The translations under genes and the position numbers were made by a program. Below, one piece after another: positions 36,958-45,546 of a stretch of DNA of 62,361 bases. The stretch lies in contig JALPWY010000006.1 in assembly GCA_023271875.1 (NCBI GenBank), positions 1 to 62,361 of the forward strand, read 5' to 3'. The notes beneath the pieces were generated by a model. It worked only from the letters and a program-made list of their open reading frames with translations, did no database searches and was not told the origin of the DNA. The DNA comes from Nitrospinaceae bacterium. Its GTDB lineage: Bacteria; Nitrospinota; Nitrospinia; Nitrospinales; VA-1. Every line of letters starts with the position of its first letter. Position 1 is the stretch's first letter.

Positions 36958-37662
36958 ATGGAGATGCCGGTGCTGTCTAACTATAAAGCAGTTCTTTTTG
37001 ATGTTGGTGGGACACTTCTTCGGGTTGAACCTTCTGTGGGGGAGGTTTACGCAATCTATGCCAGACCTTTTGGATTTAAGGGATCAGGAAAAGAGCTGGA
37101 TCAACTTTTCCATAAAGAGTGGGTTAATTCCGGAGGAATTGAATCTTTAGGTAAAAAGAGTGGCGAACAAGCGGAAAGAGATTTTTGGAAGAGTCTTGTT
37201 TTTCAAGTTTTTGAACACTCTGGCGGTCTTGAAAATTTCGAACATTATTTCGAGATCATTTATGAGGCGTTTGCACGTAAAGACCACTGGCATGTTTTTG
37301 ATGATGTTATTGATTCAGGTATTTTAGAGAAGTTAAAAAAATCTCGTGTTATATTAGGAATTGTTTCTAACTGGGATTCCCGTCTTCATGCAATTTTGAA
37401 AGACACCGGTCTTGCGGAGCATTTTGATTTTATTTTAGCTTCTGCGGAAGTGGGATCAGCCAAGCCAGATAAAAAAATCTTTATTGAAGCCATTAGAAGA
37501 AGCGGGGTTAACCCGACCGAAGTTTGCCATATTGGTGACGACCTTCGCGCAGATATTCAAGGTGCCAACAGCGTAGGAATAGAAGCGATACTCATAGATC
37601 GTGATAACAAGCACAAAAAAAATGGTCTTACTACCGTGAGTTCTTTTCAAGAGTTGCTGTGA
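36958..37662 (+). CDS. HAD-superfamily hydrolase, REG-2/HDHD3-like
   Basis: The 234-residue protein is a subclass IA HAD protein: motif I VLFDVGGTLL, the cap beginning SVGEVYAIYARPFGF, motif II GIVSNWDSR, motif III Lys in SAKPDKKIF, and motif IV HIGDDLRADIQGA. Motif I lacks the second Asp (DVGGT rather than DxDxT), as in the REG-2/HDHD3 group; that Asp is the general acid, so activity may be altered. The substrate is unknown. It follows the nucleotidyltransferase by 99 bases. Confidence 0.85.
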   Translation: MEMPVLSNYKAVLFDVGGTLLRVEPSVGEVYAIYARPFGFKGSGKELDQLFHKEWVNSGGIESLGKKSGEQAERDFWKSLVFQVFEHSGGLENFEHYFEIIYEAFARKDHWHVFDDVIDSGILEKLKKSRVILGIVSNWDSRLHAILKDTGLAEHFDFILASAEVGSAKPDKKIFIEAIRRSGVNPTEVCHIGDDLRADIQGANSVGIEAILIDRDNKHKKNGLTTVSSFQELL

Positions 37663-37835
37663 AAAGTAATTTAGAATTTGTTTAAACCAGTTTTTCTTGA
37701 GTAAGCGTTTATGTATAGTCAGGACTCACAAATCAACCGATTCGATCGGCACAATCTTTGCGTTGATCTTCTCTTGCCTAATTGTGGATCTAAAAAATAA
37801 CAAAAGATAGGAAGGTTTCTTTGGAAGTCAGCAGT

Positions 37836-39338
37836 TCACTCTGTGGTTTTCCAAATCTTTTTTGACCTAAAAAGCTCCCAAAGCAAATAGACATAAAATG
37901 GGGTGTATTCTAGCCAGGCAACCAAAACTGAGTATTGGGTGATATCCTGATAGTCGAGATAAAAATCGAGATAATATAATCCGATTAGCCCGGTTAAAAA
38001 GATCAACGATCTCGAATGGAAAATGCATAGAAAGGGAACAGTCCAACATAGATACCAGGGGTTTTGAACAGGACTCAGAAGGAATACCAGAACCATGACC
38101 AGAAAAATATTTCGTACCCATATCTCCGGAGAGTTTGTTTTAGGAGCCCGTTTAAGAATTAAATAGGCAACCGCTGCTAAAATGACTAGGGTCATGATAC
38201 TTTTCGCAAGTATCATGCTATTGCCAAAAATCGGAATTTCTGTAGACATTCCTTTTAAAATATTTTTAAGAGTATATAGCAAGATCGCGAACAAGCTGTC
38301 ATTGCTTTGCCAATAAACGCTATATGCTTTTAATCCATCAAAAGCTCTCTCGCCTATATCAATAAAAGGTAGGTAGAAAACTGTAATTACAGTGCAAAAT
38401 AAAATTAAGTGAATGGTTACAGTTACCGTGCCGGATTGCCTATTTTCTTGCGCGAGAAACCAGACTCTTTGAAAGTAAAAAGGGAGAAGAACTGCGGAAT
38501 AAAATTTTCCAAGAACGCTCAAAGCTAGAAAAAAAATGGATCCCACCATACGTTTTCGTATAAGAAAATATATAGATACACAAAGACAGGATATCCCGAT
38601 TATATCCAGATGAGTTGAGTTATAAGTTTCTTTGATCATTAGGGGCGACCAAAAATAAACTAGACTAAAATTTTGGTTCAGGTTTAAGGCCCTTAACGCA
38701 AGTATAATGAAAACCGTACCCATTAGATCAAATGCCAAAAATATTATTCGTAAGGTGAGTAGACTATCTACATTTATTTGCTGCGAGAAGCGAAACACGT
38801 ATTGGGCCAAAGGTGGATAGATAGTGGGAATATCAGGGTGGTTAATTCGCTCCATATACTGAAGGGTAATGTCATTTTCCCATTTTAAATCATTTAGAAT
38901 AGCTAACTCATTTTGGTCATTTTCCCCATAATGTGAGTGAAAATATACTGGGTCTTGTATTTTTAAGGATTTATATTTGTTAATTTCTTCCGGAGCGAAT
39001 TTGAAGGGATTAATTCCATGAGCAAACACCTTGCCATCCCAAAGATAACGATATACGTCATCTTCTTGAATCTGTTGAGAGGGGAGCATTGCAAAACGAA
39101 ATAATAATCCGAAGGCGATCAGGACCCAGAATGTTTTTTGAGACCAGTTGGATTTAAAAACGGAACGACAGGCCAGTGTATAAAGAAAAAATAAAGAAAA
39201 ATAGATGGCAAGATATTCAAGAATAGGACGTTTGGAGTAACCTTCACCCCAGTTGAAATCTTTAGATAGGTCTGTTAACCCTAGATAGAGGGTCAAGCTC
39301 AATAGGCCAAGAACTGCAAGATAAATATGTGATCGCAT
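37836..39338 (-). CDS. GT-C fold membrane glycosyltransferase (GT87/DUF2029-like)
   Basis: The 500-residue protein has about 11 membrane helices. After the first two helices comes the acidic catalytic loop QEDDVYRYLWDGKVFAHGIN PFKF, followed by HPDIPTIYPPLAQYVF. This arrangement is typical of polyprenyl-phosphate-sugar-dependent GT-C enzymes of the GT87/DUF2029 type. It probably transfers a hexose onto a lipid or polymer on the periplasmic face. It is transcribed against its left-hand neighbours and is separated from the DciA fusion by 189 bases. Confidence 0.82.
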   Translation of the reverse strand: MRSHIYLAVLGLLSLTLYLGLTDLSKDFNWGEGYSKRPILEYLAIYFSLFFLYTLACRSVFKSNWSQKTFWVLIAFGLLFRFAMLPSQQIQEDDVYRYLWDGKVFAHGINPFKFAPEEINKYKSLKIQDPVYFHSHYGENDQNELAILNDLKWENDITLQYMERINHPDIPTIYPPLAQYVFRFSQQINVDSLLTLRIIFLAFDLMGTVFIILALRALNLNQNFSLVYFWSPLMIKETYNSTHLDIIGISCLCVSIYFLIRKRMVGSIFFLALSVLGKFYSAVLLPFYFQRVWFLAQENRQSGTVTVTIHLILFCTVITVFYLPFIDIGERAFDGLKAYSVYWQSNDSLFAILLYTLKNILKGMSTEIPIFGNSMILAKSIMTLVILAAVAYLILKRAPKTNSPEIWVRNIFLVMVLVFLLSPVQNPWYLCWTVPFLCIFHSRSLIFLTGLIGLYYLDFYLDYQDITQYSVLVAWLEYTPFYVYLLWELFRSKKIWKTTE

Positions 39339-39527
39339 GATCTATAAAAATATAGAAGGGTGTGGGGCCGTTTTAATTAGGTGGTCCCAGCTAGCCCTTT
39401 CGTTTTAAGAGTAATTTCTATAATGTGGTTTTAATTAACTGGTACAAAGGTAGAGACGTAATACATCTCAAAAATATCTTTATATTGCCGGACAACATAG
39501 CTAAAATAAATCCAATATTTAAAGAAT

Positions 39528-41765
39528 GTGAGTCTAGGCCTAATGAGTAAACAAATGCACACAAGTTGGGAAACTATACGCTCTGTGCTTGGGAAATCAA
39601 TAGTTAGGATCGATTCTAACGACCCCCAATCCTTCGCTTGGTTCGACTTTCAGTGGAAGCTTATAGTAGGTAAAGACTTGGCACTTGCCACACGGGTCAA
39701 CAAATTTTCGAGTAAAAGCTTGTTTGTCACGGTGTCAGACAGAGTATGGTTTCCAGCTTTGGAACCCTTACGTGAAAAAATTATCAAAACGATTAATGAA
39801 CGCGCAGGATCGGCCTTAGTGAACAGAATTGTTTTCCAAGAAGGTCCTATTGTAGAATCTATTAAAAAAAATTCTTCCGAAGAGGAAAAGCACTATTCGT
39901 TGAAGCAAAATAAAATGCAAGCACCAGAAATAGGAATGAAGGATGAAAGTGTGAAGAATATACTTGATCGTATCAACTGTAAGCTAAAAGTGATTTTACC
40001 TGTTGCAATACTAGTGTTCATCTCCAATTGTAACACCTTTCCAATAGACCAAGTTTCCCGGGGCATTGATTTTTCTAATTCATATGCAGTTAAGGTTGTT
40101 GAGAAGCTATCCGCAAAAAAAAGTAACGAGAATGTTAGGGATCCACGAGCGTACTACTATTATCTAATGGCTTTGCAAGCGGTTCGAGAACATCAGTTTG
40201 AGCAAGCTTCAGAGAATTATCGCCTGGTGGTTCAGTTTGCCCCAGGTAATTATGAATTTTATACTCAATTGGCGATTAATCTCATTCGTGCAGGGGAAGT
40301 AGAAGATGCCTATAAGACACTGCAGGAGTCTTTGATTCATTTTCCTGATAATCCCGAATTGAATATGATGATTGGAGATATTCTCGCCGGGCGGCTCGAA
40401 TATGAGCGAGCTCTAAGTCATTATCAACGCGTAATTCAGGCTAAGTCGGGGTTAGCAAGAGCCTACCTTCTTAGCGGTGCAATTTACGAAGTTCGTCAGC
40501 AATATGATCTTGCAGAAGATATGTACAAGAAGGTACTTCAGGTAGAATCAACGAATCCCTTGGGATACCACTACCTTGCGAGAGTTAATATTGTTGCAGG
40601 GAAATTAGACGATGCCAAAAGATCCTTAAATCGAGCTTTGGAGTTACGTCCTAATTTTTTGAAGGCTCGAGAATTTCTTGCATGGACCTTGGAGGCACAG
40701 GGGAAGCCCGATGAGGCTAAAAAACAATACAAGATTCTTTTAAAGCTAGACCCCTTGAATGAAAGCATTCATAAGCATATGACCACTATGAAAGGATCAA
40801 CTTTACGAATGGATGTAGACTCGAGCAAATACCGAGCAAATGCAAAAGAAGTTTTGGGCGCGCCAGATGTGCATATAAAAATTGGAGTCATTTACTATGA
40901 ACAGGGAATTTACTTGAAAGCGCTTGATGAGTTTCAGTTGCTTCAGGCGAAGAAACCTAAAAAAGAAATTTTAATGGTGCTTGGGCGTGTTTATGAATTT
41001 CTTGGGCGTATAGATAGAGCCATTCAAGAAATAAATAGTTTACTGAAAATAGAGCCTAGGTCCGTACATTTAATGATTTCCTTGGCTAGGTTACATAGTA
41101 TGAATAAACGCCCTGAAAAAACAGTTCAATTGATTGAGGAAGCTATCAAGGTAGATCAAAATAATGACACCCTTTATCATTCTCTGGCCCTTGCCTGTAT
41201 CGCGGTTAATCGATTAGATGAAGCCATTGACGCAATGCAAAAAGCAATTGCCATAGACAAAGATAAAGATTCTTATTATTTCGAACTGGGAGCTCTCCTA
41301 GAGCGGAAAGGTGAATTTGAGCTAGCTATAAAAAATATAAAGCACTCTATCGAGCTTAATCCCATGCATTCTAATGCGCATAATTTTCTGGGGTATATTT
41401 ATGCTAGGGAAGGGAAATCACTAGATAAAGCTCTAGGGCATTTGGATAAGGCACTTTCTATTCAGCCTAAAAATGGTTATTTTCTTGATAGTTTGAGCTG
41501 GATTTATTTTAAGAAAGGAGAATCGGGAAAAGCCCTTAAAGAACTTAAAAAGGCTATGGTTTATACGTCCCCGGATCCAGTTTTATATAGCCATTTAGGA
41601 GACATCCACTTTTCATTGATGAACTATATAAAAGCTAGCAAGGCATGGGAAACAAGTCTTATCCTCACTTTAGAAAAAAAAGATAATATTGATAACGAGT
41701 TACCTGATCCTAAAGAGCTGGAAAAAAAGATTCAAAAGGTGAAGAAACTTCTGAGTAATAATTAA
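39528..41765 (+). CDS. DciA (DUF721)-TPR lipoprotein fusion
   Basis: The 745-residue frame joins two unlike parts. Residues about 10-110 are a DUF721/DciA domain (FDFQWKLIVGKDLALATRVN, SLFVTVSDRVWFPALEPLRE), the DnaB helicase loader/operator of many bacteria. After a 30-residue linker comes a lipoprotein-like signal (LKVILPVAILVFISNC, about 152-167) and then some 14 TPR units to the end. An in-frame GTG at 39951 with AAGGA upstream would give a clean lipoprotein (MKNILDRINCKLKVIL). So this may be one fused gene, two overlapping products, or a lost stop codon. Start is GTG 39528 or ATG 39543. It begins the lolB-ispE-prs-like cluster. Confidence 0.75.
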   Translation: MSLGLMSKQMHTSWETIRSVLGKSIVRIDSNDPQSFAWFDFQWKLIVGKDLALATRVNKFSSKSLFVTVSDRVWFPALEPLREKIIKTINERAGSALVNRIVFQEGPIVESIKKNSSEEEKHYSLKQNKMQAPEIGMKDESVKNILDRINCKLKVILPVAILVFISNCNTFPIDQVSRGIDFSNSYAVKVVEKLSAKKSNENVRDPRAYYYYLMALQAVREHQFEQASENYRLVVQFAPGNYEFYTQLAINLIRAGEVEDAYKTLQESLIHFPDNPELNMMIGDILAGRLEYERALSHYQRVIQAKSGLARAYLLSGAIYEVRQQYDLAEDMYKKVLQVESTNPLGYHYLARVNIVAGKLDDAKRSLNRALELRPNFLKAREFLAWTLEAQGKPDEAKKQYKILLKLDPLNESIHKHMTTMKGSTLRMDVDSSKYRANAKEVLGAPDVHIKIGVIYYEQGIYLKALDEFQLLQAKKPKKEILMVLGRVYEFLGRIDRAIQEINSLLKIEPRSVHLMISLARLHSMNKRPEKTVQLIEEAIKVDQNNDTLYHSLALACIAVNRLDEAIDAMQKAIAIDKDKDSYYFELGALLERKGEFELAIKNIKHSIELNPMHSNAHNFLGYIYAREGKSLDKALGHLDKALSIQPKNGYFLDSLSWIYFKKGESGKALKELKKAMVYTSPDPVLYSHLGDIHFSLMNYIKASKAWETSLILTLEKKDNIDNELPDPKELEKKIQKVKKLLSNN

Positions 41766-41812
41766 CTATCAATAGTTTGTCCCCGCTTTTAACCATACTG
41801 ATACCTAATTCT

Positions 41813-42595
41813 ATGCGAATTTTCCTGCGCCAGTATGTAGTAGGGTGCCTGCTGGTTTTCATTGTTTCCTGCCAACCCAAGGTTTTGCCTTTATCAACAG
41901 AAGCGAAGCCAGAAATGAAGTCTTTGACCTCTTTATTTTCAGCACTCGAAGCTCGTAAATCTGCTATTCGAGACGTAAAAGCATTTGTACGTACAAAAAT
42001 TTCTGGAAAAAATTTAAATCAATCGTTTCGCCAAACATTGATTGTCCAAGGGGATGAAGCAATGCGAGTGGATACTTACAGCTTATTTCGTCAGGTTTTA
42101 GGTGTGCTGATTTATGAAGGGGGAAAAACTTTAATGTATGATCCGCGAGAAAATCGAGTCATCTCTGGAGAAGCGGTTTGGGAAAGTATGCACCGGGTTT
42201 TTGGGACTTATATAGACTTCGGAGATTACATCAGTGTGTTTTCAGGAGGAATACCGCACCTTTCTCATTTACAGACGAAAGTGGCAAAATGGAATAGCGA
42301 CCAAACAGTTTTGCAAATCGAAACGATCAACCAAAAAACAGGAGAACGGGTAGATATTGGAATCGACGCTTATACGTTGTTGCCAAAATCATTACTCTTG
42401 ATTCGAGGTACCCGGGAGATTTACAGAATATATTGGGACGATTACAAGAAGATTGATGAATTGGACTTCGCTCACAAAGTTGTAATCGAGATTAAGCCAA
42501 AAAATCAATCTATTGTAGTAAGTTACTCAGACGTGATGATCAATCAAGGTATTTCTCTCGATGCATTTGAGTTGGCATTTGGATTGATGAACTGA
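41813..42595 (+). CDS. LolB/DUF4292-like outer-membrane lipoprotein
   Basis: The protein of about 260 residues has a lipoprotein signal (VGCLLVFIVSC, lipobox IVSC) and a LolA/LolB-type half-barrel: VKAFVRTKISGKNLNQSFRQ, MRVDTYSLFRQVLGVLIYEG, TLMYDPRENRVISG and a C-terminal VVIEIKPKNQSIVVSYSDV. It sits directly upstream of ispE, the classical place of lolB, and the upstream TPR partner fits the same order. I take it as the LolB-type lipoprotein receptor, but the sequence is diverged. ATG 41813 is preferred to a TTG at 41777. Confidence 0.75.
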   Translation: MRIFLRQYVVGCLLVFIVSCQPKVLPLSTEAKPEMKSLTSLFSALEARKSAIRDVKAFVRTKISGKNLNQSFRQTLIVQGDEAMRVDTYSLFRQVLGVLIYEGGKTLMYDPRENRVISGEAVWESMHRVFGTYIDFGDYISVFSGGIPHLSHLQTKVAKWNSDQTVLQIETINQKTGERVDIGIDAYTLLPKSLLLIRGTREIYRIYWDDYKKIDELDFAHKVVIEIKPKNQSIVVSYSDVMINQGISLDAFELAFGLMN

Positions 42596-42622
42596 AGAGT
42601 AATTGGTGAGGTGGTAAAAAGT

Positions 42623-43516
42623 ATGAAAATAAAATTTAAAACCCCGGCCAAAATTAACTTAGGTCTTCATATCCACGGAAAAAGGGAAGATGGGTTTCAT
42701 GAATTGGAAACAATTTTTCAAATGGTATCTTTATATGATGACGTGGAGTTAGAACTTTTGTCCTCGGGGATTAAACTGGAGTGTGATACGCCAGGAGTAC
42801 CCACGGATGATACTAACCTTGTTTGCAAAGCGGCAATTCTATTACAACAGTCTTATCAGGTTAAAGGTAAAGGAGTCAGCATTCGGTTGGGAAAAAAAAT
42901 TCCTTTCGGTGCTGGACTTGGGGGTGGTAGTGGTAATGCTGCCGGCGTACTTATGGGTCTGAATCGTTTGTGGAATTTGAATATAGAACGAGAGAAACTA
43001 CTTATATTGGCTGCTGAATTGGGTTCCGATGTCCCATTTTTTCTTAACTCGCCTTGCGCGCTTGGAATGGGGCGTGGGGAGCAGTTAAAGACCCTGAAAC
43101 CTTGTACCAAGTTTCAGGTTTTATTGGTGTTTCCTGGGTTTCCTGTTGCGACTTCTTGGGTGTATCAAAATCTAAAATTGAAGTTGACAAAACGGGAAAA
43201 TAATATTAGCATCCTGCGGAAAAACCTATCCTTATCGGACATCACAAGCTTAGGGTCCCGGTTGTACAATGATTTAGAACATGTTGTTATTCAAAGGTTT
43301 CCTGAAATCCAAGTTGTTAAAGACGAGTTGGTGGCTTGGGGTGCTTTGGGTGTTCTTTTATCTGGGAGTGGGTCCACCGTATTTGGAATTTTTGATAATC
43401 CGGAGAAGGCTCGGATTGCATGCACAGGTTTGAATGGGACTTGGGAAAGAGTTATTGTAGAAACGATTGAAAGTTTGACTGAATTCTGTCCGGAGGATAT
43501 CCTGAACTACCCCTAA
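42623..43516 (+). CDS. ispE: 4-(cytidine 5'-diphospho)-2-C-methyl-D-erythritol kinase
   Basis: The protein of about 297 residues is the GHMP kinase of the MEP isoprenoid pathway. It has the N-terminal FKTPAKINLGLHIHGKREDG, the ATP-binding PFGAGLGGGSGNAAGVL (about 93-109), SDVPFFLNSP and the C-terminal LLSGSGSTVFGIF. The start at ATG 42623 is backed by GAGGTGG eight bases upstream; a GTG at 42611 is in frame. It is followed by tRNA-Gln and prs, a well-known order. Confidence 0.95.
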   Translation: MKIKFKTPAKINLGLHIHGKREDGFHELETIFQMVSLYDDVELELLSSGIKLECDTPGVPTDDTNLVCKAAILLQQSYQVKGKGVSIRLGKKIPFGAGLGGGSGNAAGVLMGLNRLWNLNIEREKLLILAAELGSDVPFFLNSPCALGMGRGEQLKTLKPCTKFQVLLVFPGFPVATSWVYQNLKLKLTKRENNISILRKNLSLSDITSLGSRLYNDLEHVVIQRFPEIQVVKDELVAWGALGVLLSGSGSTVFGIFDNPEKARIACTGLNGTWERVIVETIESLTEFCPEDILNYP

Positions 43517-43765
43517 CTAATGAAGTCTAGGAATGGGTGGTCTTGGAAAATTTTAATTAGCAACGAAAATTTAAGTAGCGTAACCCCCAGTTTACCCTCC
43601 ACTTTTCGTCGCTCAAAACCTAATAACGAAATTAAAGAAGATCTGACTTTTAAATTTTAGATCGATTCAGAAGTGAATATTGTTCGTATATTTAAGAGTT
43701 TTGCATAGCGTGCGTATTGGTTGTTGGTCACGAGATTAAGCTAAATATAGGTAGCGAATACAGAT

Positions 43766-43838
43766 TGGGGCGTCGTCAAGCGGTTAAGACACAGGTTTTT
43801 GATGCCTGCATTCGGAGGTTCGAATCCTCCCGCCCCAG
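43766..43838 (+). tRNA. tRNA-Gln(TTG)
   Basis: The acceptor strand TGGGGCG pairs with CGCCCCA, the anticodon arm CAGGT-TTTTGAT-GCCTG shows anticodon TTG, and the T arm GGAGG-TTCGAAT-CCTCC is perfect. The discriminator base is G and the 3' CCA is not encoded. It lies between ispE and prs, where many bacteria also keep tRNA-Gln. Confidence 0.95.
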
Positions 43839-43884
43839 CTTTTAATGGTAAAAAGGTTTTTTAAGTTTATCTGGTGGATATCGT

Positions 43885-44841
43885 ATGGAACAGAATCTAA
43901 ACGGGAGAGTCCTTATTTTTTCTGGGAGGGCTAATGTTGAACTTGCAGAGGACATTTGCAAGTATATGAAAATAGAATTGGGCCGCACTGTAATCAAAGA
44001 TTTCTCTGATGAAGAAATTTATGTGCGCATTGAAGAAAATGTTCGAGGTGGCGATGTTTTTTTAATCCAGCCAACTTGTTATCCAGGAAATAAAAACTTG
44101 ATGGAACTATTGATCATGATTGATGCTCTTAAGCGTTCCTCTGCCAGACGTATAACGGCCGTGATACCTTATTACGGTTACGCTCGCCAAGATCGCAAGA
44201 GTGAACCACGGGTTCCCATTACTTCCAAACTAGTAGCAGACTTACTAGTGACTGCGGGGACAGATCGTGTATTGACAGTAGATCTTCATGCAGGGCAGAT
44301 ACAAGGTTTCTTTAATATTCCCGTGGATCATCTTTTTTCTATGAAGGTATTGATTCCTTATCTGGAAAATCTAGCATTGAAGGATATGATAGTTATTTCT
44401 CCAGATGCAGGCGGAGTGGAACGCGCTAGGGCTTTTGCAAAGCGTCTAGGGGTCAGCCTTGCTATTATTGATAAGCGTCGAGAGGCAGCGAATGAGGCTA
44501 AGGCGATGAACATCATTGGAGATGTTGTTGACAAGGTGTGCTTCGTCGTTGATGATATGATCGATACCGCTGGAACTCTTGTGGAAGGTACAGCTGCTTT
44601 GTTGGAAGCGGGGGCCCGTGAAGTACATGCTTGTTGCTCACATGCTGTTTTGTCTGGACCAGCGATAGAGCGTATTTCTAAATCAGAAATTAAGTCTATT
44701 GTGGCAACCAACACGATTCCAGTTCGTGATGCCATGAGAAACCATCCAAAAATTAAAATTTTATCCGTGGCGCCTTTATTGGGCGAGGCCATTTTGCGGA
44801 TCAATCGAGAAACCTCGGTAAGTTCACTATTTGATTTATAA
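43885..44841 (+). CDS. prs: Ribose-phosphate pyrophosphokinase
   Basis: The 318-residue PRPP synthase has DFSDEEIYVRIEENVRGGDV, the ATP-binding VIPYYGYARQDRKSEPRVPI, the catalytic DLHAGQIQGFF, the regulatory/flexible loop before MKVLIPYL, SPDAGGVERARAFAKRL, and the PRPP loop VVDDMIDTAGTLVEG. PRPP feeds nucleotides, histidine (hisG here) and thiamine (thiC uses AIR). It is normal in length and sits 13 bases before rplY. Confidence 0.97.
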   Translation: MEQNLNGRVLIFSGRANVELAEDICKYMKIELGRTVIKDFSDEEIYVRIEENVRGGDVFLIQPTCYPGNKNLMELLIMIDALKRSSARRITAVIPYYGYARQDRKSEPRVPITSKLVADLLVTAGTDRVLTVDLHAGQIQGFFNIPVDHLFSMKVLIPYLENLALKDMIVISPDAGGVERARAFAKRLGVSLAIIDKRREAANEAKAMNIIGDVVDKVCFVVDDMIDTAGTLVEGTAALLEAGAREVHACCSHAVLSGPAIERISKSEIKSIVATNTIPVRDAMRNHPKIKILSVAPLLGEAILRINRETSVSSLFDL

Positions 44842-44854
44842 GGAGTAGATAAAA

Positions 44855-45544
44855 ATGTCTGAAGTGTTGAGCGGTAAAATAAGAGAAAAAACGGGTAAGG
44901 TCGCCACTAAAGAGGTGCGAAGAAACGGAGAAATACCGGCTGTTTTATATGGGTTGAAAGACAATCTCTCCTTTTCTGTTTGCCCTGACAACCTTAAGGA
45001 TATTTTAACAGCCAAAGGACAGAACGCTTTGATTGACCTTAACTTAGGAGGAAAGAAGAAGCATAAAGTTATTTTAAAAGAATTTCAAAGTCACCCACTG
45101 AAAGAACGTTGGGTTCATGTGGACTTTTTAGAAGTTGATGTTACCAAGGTGGTTAAGGTCAGTGTCGATGTGAACTTGGTTGGAAAATCTGCTGGAGAAA
45201 AAATGGGTGGTCTGGTTAACCAGGTGCTCAAATCTCTCCAGGTAGAATGTTTGCCTGTCGATATTCCGCAGTCAGTCGACTTGGATGTGACGGCTGTTGA
45301 ACTTGGGCAGGTGTTACATGTGTCAGACTTTAGCCTTCTGGACAAGGTAAAAATTTTAAATCAACCTAATGAGGCCGTTGTCAGCGTCTATATGCCAAAA
45401 GTTGAAGAAGAGAAAGTCGCTGATGAAGAAGAGTTGGCAGAAGGCGAAATGGCGGTTATGGGCGATACTCCAACCGCTGAGGAAGATTTGGATAAGAAGG
45501 AAGATTTGGATAAGAAGGAAGATTCGACTAAGAAAGAGGGCTAG
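44855..45544 (+). CDS. rplY: 50S ribosomal protein L25/general stress protein Ctc
   Basis: The 229-residue protein is the long, two-domain (TL5/CTC) form of L25, which binds 5S rRNA: KIREKTGKVATKEVRRNGEI PAVLYG at the N-terminus, the VHVDFLEVDVTK strand, and the C-terminal beta domain VNLVGKSAGEKMGGLVNQVL. The last 35 residues are an acidic-basic tail (EEDLDKKEDLDKKED) made of 18-bp repeats. Its TAG at 45542 overlaps the region where pth translation must begin. Confidence 0.94.
   Translation: MSEVLSGKIREKTGKVATKEVRRNGEIPAVLYGLKDNLSFSVCPDNLKDILTAKGQNALIDLNLGGKKKHKVILKEFQSHPLKERWVHVDFLEVDVTKVVKVSVDVNLVGKSAGEKMGGLVNQVLKSLQVECLPVDIPQSVDLDVTAVELGQVLHVSDFSLLDKVKILNQPNEAVVSVYMPKVEEEKVADEEELAEGEMAVMGDTPTAEEDLDKKEDLDKKEDSTKKEG
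45485..45538 (+). repeat. 18-bp tandem repeats in the rplY tail
   Basis: GATTTGGATAAGAAGGAA occurs twice exactly (45485-45502, 45503-45520) and a third, diverged copy follows (GATTCGACTAAGAAAGAG). It codes for the repeated D-L-D-K-K-E tail of L25. In-frame repeat-number change would alter tail length only. Confidence 0.85.
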
Positions 45545-45546
45545 CC

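Noticed and set aside
44358-44804. Minus-strand 148-codon frame within prs
   Set aside because: Antisense shadow of a clear prs gene, with no ribosome binding site or domain.
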